NCBI RefSeq assembly: GCF_038051995.1
Contig: NZ_CP150290.1
Coordinates: 187,001 to 251,000, forward strand
DNA length: 64,000 nucleotides
DNA from: Paenibacillus sp. FSL H8-0537
Lineage (GTDB): Bacteria; Bacillota; Bacilli; Paenibacillales; Paenibacillaceae
Reading direction: 5' to 3'
Numbering within the stretch: position 1 is the first letter of the stretch; the number at the start of each line of letters is the position of its first letter. The notes beneath the pieces were generated by a model. It made no database searches. It saw only the letters and a list, made by a program, of their open reading frames with translations, and was not told the DNA's origin. Below, piece after piece: positions 1 through 8,378 of the stretch. Made by a program: the position numbers and the translations under genes.

Positions 1-1
1 A

Positions 2-3000
2 GATGTGCAGCCGGGCGATTGGTATGCGCCTTATGTGCAATGGGCAATTGAACGCGGCATTACAAGCGGAACCAGCAGCAATAGATTTTCGCCGGACGCC
101 GCTATTTCAAGAGAGCAGATGGCAAAGCTGACATTGAAGTATTTTGAAAGCGATGGTGTCCCTTATCAAACAAACGACAGCACATCTACGCCTAACGACA
201 TATCCGACATTTCTCCATGGGCGGTTGATGCAGCGGTAAAGCTTTGGCAGGCCGGTTTGTTTACCGGGGATGCAAACGGCAATTTTGAGCCGCATTCAAA
301 GGCGACTCGCGCTGAAGCGGCCGCGCTTTTTATGCGTACGGACAAAGTTGCGAGTGCCAGCGACGGCATAACCTATACGGTTGCTTTTAATCCGAACGGC
401 GGCTCGCCGATCGACAGCCTGAGTCTGAAGCGGGGCGAATCGCTGAATCAGCTTCCGCTCGCATTCAAGCAAGGCTCCATTTTCAATGGCTGGTATAAGG
501 ATCGTGCTTTTACGCAACCGGTCATGAATGACGATACCGTTAAGAGCGACATGACCTTGTATGCCAATTATATTGCATCGTCCGATGATGCTGTAATAAT
601 TACTCCGAATGCATACGCAATGGATCAGGCACCAAACTTTAGGGTAGCCGTGAAAGATTCTACAGGTAAAATGACGGCGGCGGCTGTTCAAGCCGGCATG
701 ACATTCAAATCTCCGTCCAATCCTGATTTTGCAGGAATTGCGGTAACCGGCTCGAATGGCAACTATACTGTAGCTGCAAAAAGCGGTGCATTTGAAGAGG
801 GCAGCACCTATCAAATCACTTTGAAGGATACAAGACTCGCATTTACAGGCAAAGACGCAACGACTAAAAATTATATTTTTAGTATTGCCAAACAAGAGGT
901 TATGCAGCTGCCTCTAAATCCTTACATGATTTATTTGAAGTTTTCCGATATCTCGCAGATGAGCCTGAATGGCGTACCCGTTGCTTCCCCTTCGATCGCT
1001 GTAATGAGCGCGAACGTTGGAGGTGGATCGGGTTCGAATTCGTCCCCTATTGCGAGCGGTACCTTTCAATATGACGGAAATACGAGCTTGAAAGTGGGCG
1101 ATACCGTCTCCGTTTATGAAGGGACTCGTACCGATCTGCGCACTTTGGATACTTCCGATGATGGCGATATCGCCTATGTAGCGATCACTGCAATCAAGGG
1201 GAATATCTATTCCTACACTAGCGCAAACCCAATGAACGTTCTGCTTAAACCGAACGTGCTGCCGGTCGACCCTGCGTCGGACACCGACGGAGACAGTACG
1301 AACCGCTCGATCACAGTCGCTCCGGCGTCGATGGATTATTCCGACGCCAAATATGCGCCTATGGGTCTTAACGGCGCTACCGTTGCCAGAGTCGGGGACT
1401 TCCTCGCGCTCGTCAATATGCGTACGGGAGCCTCTTCAGGCTACGGAAAAGTGACGTCCGTCTCGAGCTCAGGGAATCATTATGTCATTGCTTATACCGA
1501 TGCTTCGCAAGATGACATCACTCACGCTCTGGATTTTTATAAGGAGGAAACGATTGACGTAGCCGACCTGCTGTCGCAAGCCGATATCGCTTCTTTGGAG
1601 GGTCAAATCAAGCAGCAAGCGCTGACAAGCGGATTTGTTGATCAAGCTGCAAACTATTTGTCAACCGCGGCTTTGCAAACCGAGAGCGTCAAAACATTGC
1701 TCGCAGCCAGCGCCTCATCGACCTTGCCAAAAAACAAAAAGCCGCAAGTCCGTACACTATCCGGGGCACCGGGAGAAGAGAACGCGGACGTTACCCTGCA
1801 TAACTTGCAGGTTTCAGCAGACATCGGATCGAAATTATCCCATTTCCAGGGAAAGAGCGGCTTGCGTCTGAATCTTATCGTTTCAAGCGATATTCAAGTT
1901 TCGACAGGTGCGGACAACGATATCCTTATCCATATGAGCTCTGCATTTACGGAAGAAATCTCTTTGAGCGTGGGTGTAAACGGCAATACGGTTTGGGGAT
2001 ATATTGATTTGGGACTTTTTGATCTTCCGTATCCCAAAGACTATCAAGCAAGCGCTAATCTGGACGCCTTCACGTTCACGAGCATTGACGCGTCTGCGCA
2101 GATCGGCACCGTGCCAGCGAATACTCCGCTTGACGCTTACGCGAATATTTGGGCTACTGCCAAAAATAAAGTAGACATCAAGGCGCAACTGGAAGCGGTT
2201 CTGAAGCAGTCTCCTTCCGCTCCAGCCAAGGTAAACGCTGATACGTTGGTGGAAAGCTACCAAGCCATGCTGGAGAACGAGACGGATTGGGTTGACCTGG
2301 TAGAAGAAGAAATTTTCGAATACGATAAACACCTATTAATGGGTCTCCTTCATATCAACTTTAAAGGAAGCTTTGTCATCAGCATGAATCCGAATATTGC
2401 CTTGGGCATCGGCTTCAGCTATGAATCCGCGAAGAGATATACAGCCAGCTTTAAACTCAGCGAAGGCTCGCCTTCTTTCAGCACGGTGGATTTGCCGGGC
2501 GACGGCACCTATAATTTCTATTTCTATGTGATGGGAACACTGGGGCTGAAGGCAGGAATTCGTCTCGAACTGGCGGCAGGCTTGTTCCATGTCGAATTGG
2601 ACAGTGTCGGAATAACAGCAGAGGGAGGCGCCTACCTCCAGCTCTACGGGTATTTCTATTACGAAAAGTCATCTTCCGCACAGACAAAAACATTAGGAGC
2701 ACTGTTGCTGGAGATCGGTATGTATGCGGAGGCAGAGTGGGGGGCGCAGATCTTCGGCGGGTCATACTCGTATTCCGACCTCTTTTATAGCGAGTCCTGG
2801 CCGCTTTATAGAGCTGGCACGCCGAATGGTCATTTCATCGATTTCACCTATGAACAAGAAGATGCACCTTCCTTCGTCGCCATGGAGCAAACTACTTTCC
2901 CGTCAATTGATGACGCCTTTAAGCTGAGAGATTTGAATTTGGTAACGGGCGAAATCATTACAGGTAAGGATCGTCCACAGAATTACACAATTACTTTTAA

Positions 3001-4858
3001 TAACGATAAATTTAAGTACAATCCTAATACATTACGTGTAACCGTATCGCCAAATGCTGCGGATGAAATTCTCACCAGCAGGATGACCGTAACGTGGAAG
3101 GGCTCAACGACGGGTTTAAATTCCCTTCCCTACTCGCGCAATATTAATTTGACCTGGTACAAGAGCGGTTACGGCTCTATCCATTTGAATCCTAATGTTC
3201 TAGTATCAGACGAAATTCAATTGTACAATTTCGGGCGGGTTGTACTGCCGGTCAACGCGTCAGTCAAAAAAGAAAACAGATTAACAAACGTTCCCAAAGT
3301 GACTGGGTTTACATTCAAGGGTTGGGCTTTGGATTCTGCAGGAACGAAGCCTTACATTATTCCTGACACTATGCCAACAGGAAATATAACGCTTTATGCG
3401 CAATGGACACCACATACCAATATACCTTACTTGGTCGATTACATTACGGTTGATCCCAACACTGGTGACCGCAACACCTGGAAAGTGGATACCTTCTCCG
3501 GTACGGCAGGCGCTTCTGTCTCGCCAGTACCGATAAAAATCGAAGGCTATGATACACCGCCAACACGAACCATTACAATAGCCGGAACCGGTTTATCGAA
3601 ACTGAGCTACGATTACCTGCCTGCCACGCGCAAAATGACTTTCTATGCCGATCCGGGCGGAACCTCGGTCGTGTATTCGGCCAGAAGCTTTTCGAAGGTA
3701 CCGGGCAGTGCGGTGCCGAATTTCACAAAACCCGGCTATACCTTTGCTGGCTGGTCACAGGCAATTCCAGGCACAATGCCATCAAGCGACACCACTTACA
3801 CAGCGACCTGGAAGGTACGTACCGATACGCCTTACCGTGTTTCGGACAGGCTGCAAGGTCTCGGAAGCACTTCGCTTTATGTTGAAGCCGGTACGGGAAG
3901 CTTTCAAGGAACAACCGGCGCGCTTGCGGCGCCAGCGATCCAGCAGTTTACCGGTTTTACCTACGACCATAGCATAGCCTATGACAGCAGCGGTAAAGCA
4001 TTGACATCGAGTACGATTGCAGCCGATGGAAGCCTCACAATCATGCGTTACTATCAGCGCAACAGCTACAATTTGACGTTTAATGCAAACGGGGGCACAG
4101 GCGGTTCCACATCTAAAGTTCAGTACGGCGCTGCCATACAGGCACCAACCGTAACGAAATCAGGCTGTACTTTTACAGCTTGGTCGCCTGCGCTGGCAAG
4201 CACAATGCCTGCCCAAGACGTAGCTTATTCAGCACTGTGGAGTTGTTCGACATCGGCACCAGCACCGACACTGACGCCGACACCAACACCGGCGGCGACG
4301 CCAACACCGACGGCGACGCCAACACCGACGCCAACGCCAACATCGACACCGTCGCCAGTGCTTAGCGGCGCCAAGTCGGTTCTGTCCAATGTGAACGGGA
4401 ATGTGAGAGGGGGCAGCCTTTCGGTTCCGAGCACCCTGACCGTAGGTCAGTTGTTGAGCGGGTTAACGGTATCGCCGCACGCTACTGCCAACGTTTTGGA
4501 TCAAGACTTGACACCTGTAAACGATCAGACGTTCGATATCACTTCTGGTATGATCGTACGCGTTACCGCTCAAGACTCGTCCAGTGCGGATTATCTTATT
4601 TTGTACAACGACGTAACCTTGACATCGCTGTCGCCCAGCTTTCAAATTGATCCGGTAGCAGGGACGATTACTGTGCCTCTGTATACTTACTATATGACCT
4701 TTACTAATGATATCATCGGGCCTCTAAATGGAAGCTACAAAGTTTATGATCAGAACGATGCGGAGCTTGGGCACGGAAGAAATCTGCAAAGCACCGATCG
4801 GTTAGTCGTAACCGCAGAGGACGGTACGGAAAAGACGTATACCTTTGTCATACAGTAA
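2..4858 (+). CDS. S-layer-homology surface protein with InlB/Flg_new-type repeats (5' end outside window)
   Basis: A very large cell-surface protein, at least 1,618 residues. The frame is open to the left edge, and the first GTG (base 5) lies inside an SLH motif (D-V-Q-P-G-D-W-Y-A-P-Y-V), so the true start and probably a signal peptide and another SLH repeat are upstream. Counting from base 5, SLH-like repeats cover about residues 1-45 and 62-112; SLH domains bind pyruvylated wall polysaccharide. Four beta-repeats of the Listeria-Bacteroides type (GxTFxGW ... NITLYAQW) lie near residues 122-190, 1060-1135, 1215-1270 and 1350-1415. A long central region has no family I recognise. A Thr-Pro linker (about 1420-1450) precedes a C-terminal beta-sandwich-like segment. 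It is exported and wall-anchored, probably as an adhesin or stalk; the ligand cannot be inferred. Convergent with the two-component genes. Confidence 0.85.
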   Translation, partial: DVQPGDWYAPYVQWAIERGITSGTSSNRFSPDAAISREQMAKLTLKYFESDGVPYQTNDSTSTPNDISDISPWAVDAAVKLWQAGLFTGDANGNFEPHSKATRAEAAALFMRTDKVASASDGITYTVAFNPNGGSPIDSLSLKRGESLNQLPLAFKQGSIFNGWYKDRAFTQPVMNDDTVKSDMTLYANYIASSDDAVIITPNAYAMDQAPNFRVAVKDSTGKMTAAAVQAGMTFKSPSNPDFAGIAVTGSNGNYTVAAKSGAFEEGSTYQITLKDTRLAFTGKDATTKNYIFSIAKQEVMQLPLNPYMIYLKFSDISQMSLNGVPVASPSIAVMSANVGGGSGSNSSPIASGTFQYDGNTSLKVGDTVSVYEGTRTDLRTLDTSDDGDIAYVAITAIKGNIYSYTSANPMNVLLKPNVLPVDPASDTDGDSTNRSITVAPASMDYSDAKYAPMGLNGATVARVGDFLALVNMRTGASSGYGKVTSVSSSGNHYVIAYTDASQDDITHALDFYKEETIDVADLLSQADIASLEGQIKQQALTSGFVDQAANYLSTAALQTESVKTLLAASASSTLPKNKKPQVRTLSGAPGEENADVTLHNLQVSADIGSKLSHFQGKSGLRLNLIVSSDIQVSTGADNDILIHMSSAFTEEISLSVGVNGNTVWGYIDLGLFDLPYPKDYQASANLDAFTFTSIDASAQIGTVPANTPLDAYANIWATAKNKVDIKAQLEAVLKQSPSAPAKVNADTLVESYQAMLENETDWVDLVEEEIFEYDKHLLMGLLHINFKGSFVISMNPNIALGIGFSYESAKRYTASFKLSEGSPSFSTVDLPGDGTYNFYFYVMGTLGLKAGIRLELAAGLFHVELDSVGITAEGGAYLQLYGYFYYEKSSSAQTKTLGALLLEIGMYAEAEWGAQIFGGSYSYSDLFYSESWPLYRAGTPNGHFIDFTYEQEDAPSFVAMEQTTFPSIDDAFKLRDLNLVTGEIITGKDRPQNYTITFNNDKFKYNPNTLRVTVSPNAADEILTSRMTVTWKGSTTGLNSLPYSRNINLTWYKSGYGSIHLNPNVLVSDEIQLYNFGRVVLPVNASVKKENRLTNVPKVTGFTFKGWALDSAGTKPYIIPDTMPTGNITLYAQWTPHTNIPYLVDYITVDPNTGDRNTWKVDTFSGTAGASVSPVPIKIEGYDTPPTRTITIAGTGLSKLSYDYLPATRKMTFYADPGGTSVVYSARSFSKVPGSAVPNFTKPGYTFAGWSQAIPGTMPSSDTTYTATWKVRTDTPYRVSDRLQGLGSTSLYVEAGTGSFQGTTGALAAPAIQQFTGFTYDHSIAYDSSGKALTSSTIAADGSLTIMRYYQRNSYNLTFNANGGTGGSTSKVQYGAAIQAPTVTKSGCTFTAWSPALASTMPAQDVAYSALWSCSTSAPAPTLTPTPTPAATPTPTATPTPTPTPTSTPSPVLSGAKSVLSNVNGNVRGGSLSVPSTLTVGQLLSGLTVSPHATANVLDQDLTPVNDQTFDITSGMIVRVTAQDSSSADYLILYNDVTLTSLSPSFQIDPVAGTITVPLYTYYMTFTNDIIGPLNGSYKVYDQNDAELGHGRNLQSTDRLVVTAEDGTEKTYTFVIQ
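4264..4357 (+). repeat. Codon-level minisatellite encoding a Thr-Pro-rich linker
   Basis: Short direct repeats built from ACACCGACG / GCGACGCCA units encode a TPTPTP-ATPTPT linker inside the surface protein. Such linkers usually hold a terminal domain away from the wall. Because the repeats are exact at DNA level, copy number could change by slippage in multiples of three bases. Confidence 0.8.
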
Positions 4859-4884
4859 GTTCATAGAAAATCATTGCACTTAAC

Positions 4885-4929
4885 AATAAAATCGCCCGCA
4901 TCTGGTGACAGCATGCAGGCGATTTTATT
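4885..4929. terminator. Bidirectional intrinsic terminator between convergent genes
   Basis: A 16-bp stem with one mismatch (4885-4900 against 4914-4929) is A-rich on its left side and T-rich on its right, so it can end the surface-protein transcript on the plus strand. It may also stop readthrough of the response-regulator operon on the minus strand. Confidence 0.8.
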
Positions 4930-4931
4930 TT

Positions 4932-5030
4932 ACGTATAGGAAAGTATATAAGTTTGCTCATACTTTCTCTATACGTCTACGCGAAACGTGAGCATAGCCG
5001 CCAAAGGACGGCGAAAGCCGTTTTTGCTTG
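4932..5030 (+). repeat. Dispersed structured repeat, copy R1
   Basis: An AT-rich hairpin (arms about 4932-4948 and 4960-4976) is followed by a GC-richer core starting CTACGCGAAACG and ending GCCGTTTTTGCTTG. The same two-part layout recurs at 18248, 18349, 22010, 41897 (inverted) and 45540-45896. It lies between convergent genes and contains no ORF. Confidence 0.75.
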
Positions 5031-5046
5031 TCAGAATGCTATTTGT

Positions 5047-5976
5047 TCAGAGCATTTTTTTCATCTCATAGTACTGGGCTTTTGTCTCATCGCCGCGTTC
5101 CCTATGAAACTGGATCAGAATATTCAATGCATGGTCGAAACTTACATCGTAAGATTGCTGTATACTTAACGTCCATGAATAAAGCTTATTTTCAAATAAC
5201 ATGCCTTTGTACAGCTCCACCATTTGCTCGAGGATTTCCATATTACTCTTATCTTCATTATAATTTTTACTGAAGTAATCGAACTCCAACAAATCCACTT
5301 TAATGTCTTCGATGTTGAGCCAGATGTTACCGAGTTTACTCTTGATCAAATGATGGATTCCAAAAGCGTTGAATCGCTTCTTTAAGTTATATTGCGTCGT
5401 ATATAAGTTTGCATAACCTTTATTCATCTCCAAATCGGGCCACAACTCATTAATGATCCGTTCTCTGGACACGTACTTGCCGTTCATGCATAGCAAATAG
5501 GCGAGAAGCTCTTCCGTTTTTTTGGTTCGCCAATTGTCGTCGATCAAATTCCCGTCTATGAATACGGCAAAATCGCCAAAGCACTGTATCTCAATTTTGT
5601 GTCCCACGCTGCTTTTGCTTCTAATCTTTTTAATTTTTTCCAAGGTGACATAAAGCTGTTCGAACTTCACCGGCTTAACGAGAAAATCCAACGCTTTTGT
5701 TTCAAGCGTGTCTGTCACATAGGCATGGTAAGCACTTGTGAAAACAAAATCCATTTCCGGTTTTTTTTTGAACATCATCCCGAGTAAGGTTATGCCATCG
5801 ATTTCCGGCATTTCGATATCCAGAAAAGCAAGGTCGGGCTGTATGCTGCTTATTTCTTCCAAGGCTGTTGCAGGATCTTCATACACCGCAACGACTTCGA
5901 CATCCGCAATTTTCTCCAACTTGCTCTTCAAGTTCCGCAGCGCATAATATTCATCGTCTACAATAATAACTTTCAT
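5047..5976 (-). CDS. Response regulator with receiver and SARP-type (wHTH + BTAD) output domain
   Basis: A 309-residue two-component response regulator. Residues 1-115 are a receiver domain with acidic residues D7/D8, phospho-acceptor D53 (FLDIEMP), T80 and K101 (VKPV). The C-terminal part (about 128-309) starts with an OmpR/PhoB-like winged helix (RTKKTEELLAYLL...ELWPD) and continues into a helical bacterial transcriptional activation domain. This is the layout of SARP-family regulators rather than the LytTR or AraC outputs usual in Firmicutes. The start codon has AAGGAG five bases upstream, inside the kinase gene, and overlaps the kinase stop by four bases (ATGA), so the two are translationally coupled. 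Its partner is the upstream kinase; target promoters cannot be predicted. Confidence 0.88.
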   Translation of the reverse strand: MKVIIVDDEYYALRNLKSKLEKIADVEVVAVYEDPATALEEISSIQPDLAFLDIEMPEIDGITLLGMMFKKKPEMDFVFTSAYHAYVTDTLETKALDFLVKPVKFEQLYVTLEKIKKIRSKSSVGHKIEIQCFGDFAVFIDGNLIDDNWRTKKTEELLAYLLCMNGKYVSRERIINELWPDLEMNKGYANLYTTQYNLKKRFNAFGIHHLIKSKLGNIWLNIEDIKVDLLEFDYFSKNYNEDKSNMEILEQMVELYKGMLFENKLYSWTLSIQQSYDVSFDHALNILIQFHRERGDETKAQYYEMKKML

Positions 5977-7796
5977 GGCTGCTCCTTTTTGGGTAAGTCA
6001 AAACGAACCTCAGTTCCTTTACCCTTCTCACTGACGATTTGAAGCTGCGTTCCATACTCGGCCGTAAGCCGCGCGTTTATGTTGGCAAGTCCAATGCCCT
6101 TGCCCGGCGAGTATTCAAGCAGTTTATATTTGTCCGCGTCATCAATGCCGACGCCGTCGTCTTCTACTGCTATGAAGTAGCCCTGTTCAAGCTCTTTAAC
6201 CCTGATTGTGACTGTTCCTGCAATTTTCCTTTTACGTATCCCGTGTTTAATCGCATTTTCTACCAAGGGTTGAATAACGAGGCGCGGCACCTTTAACTGA
6301 ATGCCTGGATCAATTTCATAGTTGATAAATATTTTCCCTGGGAACCGAGCTTGCTCAATGCGAACATAAAACATGACTGCACCCAGCTCCTCATGGATAG
6401 AAATATATCTTTCCGAATTGCTGTAATCGAATATATTTCTGAGATAATGGGATAAATCGTTGACCAAGCTTCCTGCTTGTTCTTTATTTTCAGCAATGAC
6501 CCCTTCTATCACGTTCAAGGTGTTGTGAATAAAGTGCGGATCCATTTGTGCCCTTATAAAAGCAAGCTCAAACTGCTTGGATTGAATTTCGGAATTTTCA
6601 AAAAGAATCTGATTGCGTTGCTTCTCTTTATTTAAATCATTAATAATTTCTGCGAGAGACAAGGCAAAGGCGGTAGCGGACACACAAGAAAGAAAAAATA
6701 AGTAATAAATAATAATGTAACTTTGAGGCAGCACTCCGAAAACCATCAAATAAAACAGGATTACCGACACAAAACACAAGAGCCATGCCGTTATGAGCTG
6801 CGGTGAACGGATGATTTTGTTCCTTATTCCTTTAAACATAATTATAAAATACAATACAAACACAATAGAAGATGCGCCCGCACCAAATGCTCCCAGCTCT
6901 TTATTGATGAAAAAAAACAGCAATAAAGTGATCGGGAAGTAACCGATGAGCAGCTTTAAACAAAAATCGATCTTGGGGAACCTGGTTTGGGTCTGAAAAA
7001 TCGCTCTCATAAAAATGGCGATAGCAAGCGACATGAGAATGCCGATGCCTGTGGAATATTCCGCAAGCCAATAGGCGTACTTGAAGCCCGTGATGTTTAA
7101 AAGGCCCGTCGTTGCTGCATTCCATAATAAGGTGGTAAAAACAAAAAAGCAGTATTTTATAAAAGTTTTGTTTTTTATGGCTAAGCCCGTGACCAAATTA
7201 TAAAAAAACAAAGCCACCAAAACGCCGAATAATATACCTCCTGCCCAGACATTTATCATGCTTGTCTTCCTAAAGAGATCGTCATTTACGAGCCCGACAA
7301 TAAAGTTCTGTCCGTATAACGATTTGCTTGTCATGTATATGTACTGATTATGATCAAAAGGAGGCGGGATTTTAAATGCGGGGTAGACATAGCCGGTCTC
7401 ATCGGAATTGCACTTATACGCGTACCCGAAATGCTTTATTATGTAATCGTTATTTGTCGGGAGGTAAATCGTTACATCTTCAAAAAGAGGGTTGTTTATT
7501 GTAAGGTAATTGATTTCATCTGCGTTATACCGGTTTAATTTTATTTTGAACCATAATCGGACCGGAGAATAGCCGACCTTGGAATAATTTCCAGGCAAAG
7601 CTACGAATTGATCGCTGACTTTAACATCGGACAAGGTCATGTTTCCTGAACTGTCTTGTAGAATCTCCATACTGATATCATCTTTGGATTTGTTCGCATC
7701 CTGAAAGTAAATGACGAAAACGAATGCGGTACAAAGCGATATCGCTAAAAAAATGGTCATGATTTTCATTGAAAATGTAGTAGATTCCGATCTCAT
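5973..7796 (-). CDS. 7TMR-DISM sensor histidine kinase (LytS-like His_kinase family)
   Basis: A 607-residue membrane sensor kinase. A signal-anchor helix (about 10-30) leads into an extracytoplasmic domain (about 45-175) resembling 7TMR-DISMED2, a carbohydrate-binding-like fold. About seven membrane helices follow (180-385), then a short coiled linker (385-415). The His_kinase region carries the phospho-acceptor in QMDPHFIHNTLN (H421), and the HATPase_c domain shows N (VENAIKHG), G1 (DDGVGI) and G2 (GKGIGLANI) boxes. The start has GGGGAG seven bases upstream. It is first in an operon with the receiver-SARP regulator. DISM sensors are thought to detect extracellular ligands, often carbohydrates; the signal here is unknown. 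Confidence 0.9.
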   Translation of the reverse strand: MRSESTTFSMKIMTIFLAISLCTAFVFVIYFQDANKSKDDISMEILQDSSGNMTLSDVKVSDQFVALPGNYSKVGYSPVRLWFKIKLNRYNADEINYLTINNPLFEDVTIYLPTNNDYIIKHFGYAYKCNSDETGYVYPAFKIPPPFDHNQYIYMTSKSLYGQNFIVGLVNDDLFRKTSMINVWAGGILFGVLVALFFYNLVTGLAIKNKTFIKYCFFVFTTLLWNAATTGLLNITGFKYAYWLAEYSTGIGILMSLAIAIFMRAIFQTQTRFPKIDFCLKLLIGYFPITLLLFFFINKELGAFGAGASSIVFVLYFIIMFKGIRNKIIRSPQLITAWLLCFVSVILFYLMVFGVLPQSYIIIYYLFFLSCVSATAFALSLAEIINDLNKEKQRNQILFENSEIQSKQFELAFIRAQMDPHFIHNTLNVIEGVIAENKEQAGSLVNDLSHYLRNIFDYSNSERYISIHEELGAVMFYVRIEQARFPGKIFINYEIDPGIQLKVPRLVIQPLVENAIKHGIRKRKIAGTVTIRVKELEQGYFIAVEDDGVGIDDADKYKLLEYSPGKGIGLANINARLTAEYGTQLQIVSEKGKGTEVRFDLPKKEQP

Positions 7797-8010
7797 AAAC
7801 AGACTCCCCAGTAAACTCGGATGGTGTCGATTCTTGGAGCAATTTTACCATGGTTCCGTCGATCCTTCAATCTGTCCTGCTGGCTTTCCTGATCTAAGCT
7901 TACGATCCGAACGAGGCGCAGATCGCAGCAGCAGTTCTGACTTTTATCGTTTCGTCACTTTGCTCAAACGTAAGGGTGTAATTTAAAATCCCAAACGATT
8001 TGGAATATAA

Positions 8011-8040
8011 ATCCCCGTCAATCATCAGGTTGACGGGGAT
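8011..8040. other. Stem-loop in the 7.8-8.14 kb intergenic region
   Basis: An 11-bp perfect stem (ATCCCCGTCAA / TTGACGGGGAT) with an 8-base loop. Neither side has a strong T tract and no clear gene reads into it. The rest of 7797-8136 shows no convincing gene; a 63-codon minus-strand frame crosses the hairpin but has no good ribosome site or recognisable family. Confidence 0.5.
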
Positions 8041-8143
8041 GCTTTTCGAAGCAAATAAAGGCCAAAAAAAGAAACAAAAAAATGTTCCCAACTTGTTCCC
8101 AAGTTTCCTTTTCGGCGCAATTGTATAAAAATAGGAAAAAGAA

Positions 8144-8166
8144 AAACCCTTATGGAATAAGGGTTT
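8144..8166 (-). terminator. Intrinsic terminator downstream of tRNA-Arg
   Basis: On the minus strand a 10-bp stem (AAACCCTTAT / ATAAGGGTTT) with a 3-base loop is followed by TTCTTTTTCC. It lies 14 bases beyond the tRNA CCA end and fits as the tRNA terminator. Confidence 0.8.
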
Positions 8167-8179
8167 AAAGGCTTTTTTA

Positions 8180-8256
8180 TGGCGCGCCCGATACGATTCG
8201 AACGTACGACCTGCAGTTTAGGAAACTGTCGCTCTATCCTGCTGAGCTACGGGCGC
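8180..8256 (-). tRNA. tRNA-Arg (anticodon CCU)
   Basis: The minus strand folds as a 77-nt cloverleaf: acceptor GCGCCCG/CGGGCGC, D stem GCTC/GAGC, anticodon loop TTCCTAA (anticodon CCT), T arm with TTCGAAT, discriminator G and an encoded CCA. The base at the foot of the anticodon stem is an A-C mismatch; the other four pairs are normal. It reads the rare codon AGG. It stands alone, not in a tRNA cluster, with its own terminator. Confidence 0.93.
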
Positions 8257-8378
8257 GCAGCATTGATTATTTTACCATGGAAGGCGTGATCAAGCAACAT
8301 TTCCTATCTGCCGACCCCCTTGCTCAGCCTATCCAGCTCAGGATTCAACATACAGCTGCGCCAATAGCATCACGTTTA

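Noticed and set aside
4225..4434. Minus-strand Val-Gly repeat frame opposite the Thr-Pro linker
   Set aside because: It is the complement of the linker minisatellite; the strong plus-strand coding frame explains it.
7900..8091. 63-codon minus-strand frame between the kinase and the tRNA
   Set aside because: Crosses the perfect hairpin 8011-8040, lacks a good ribosome site, and begins with an implausible Phe/Trp run. The nearby sequence TGTTCCCAACTTGTTCCCAA beside a tRNA gene made me look for an integrase or attachment site, but no integrase, direct repeat of the tRNA end or phage gene is visible.
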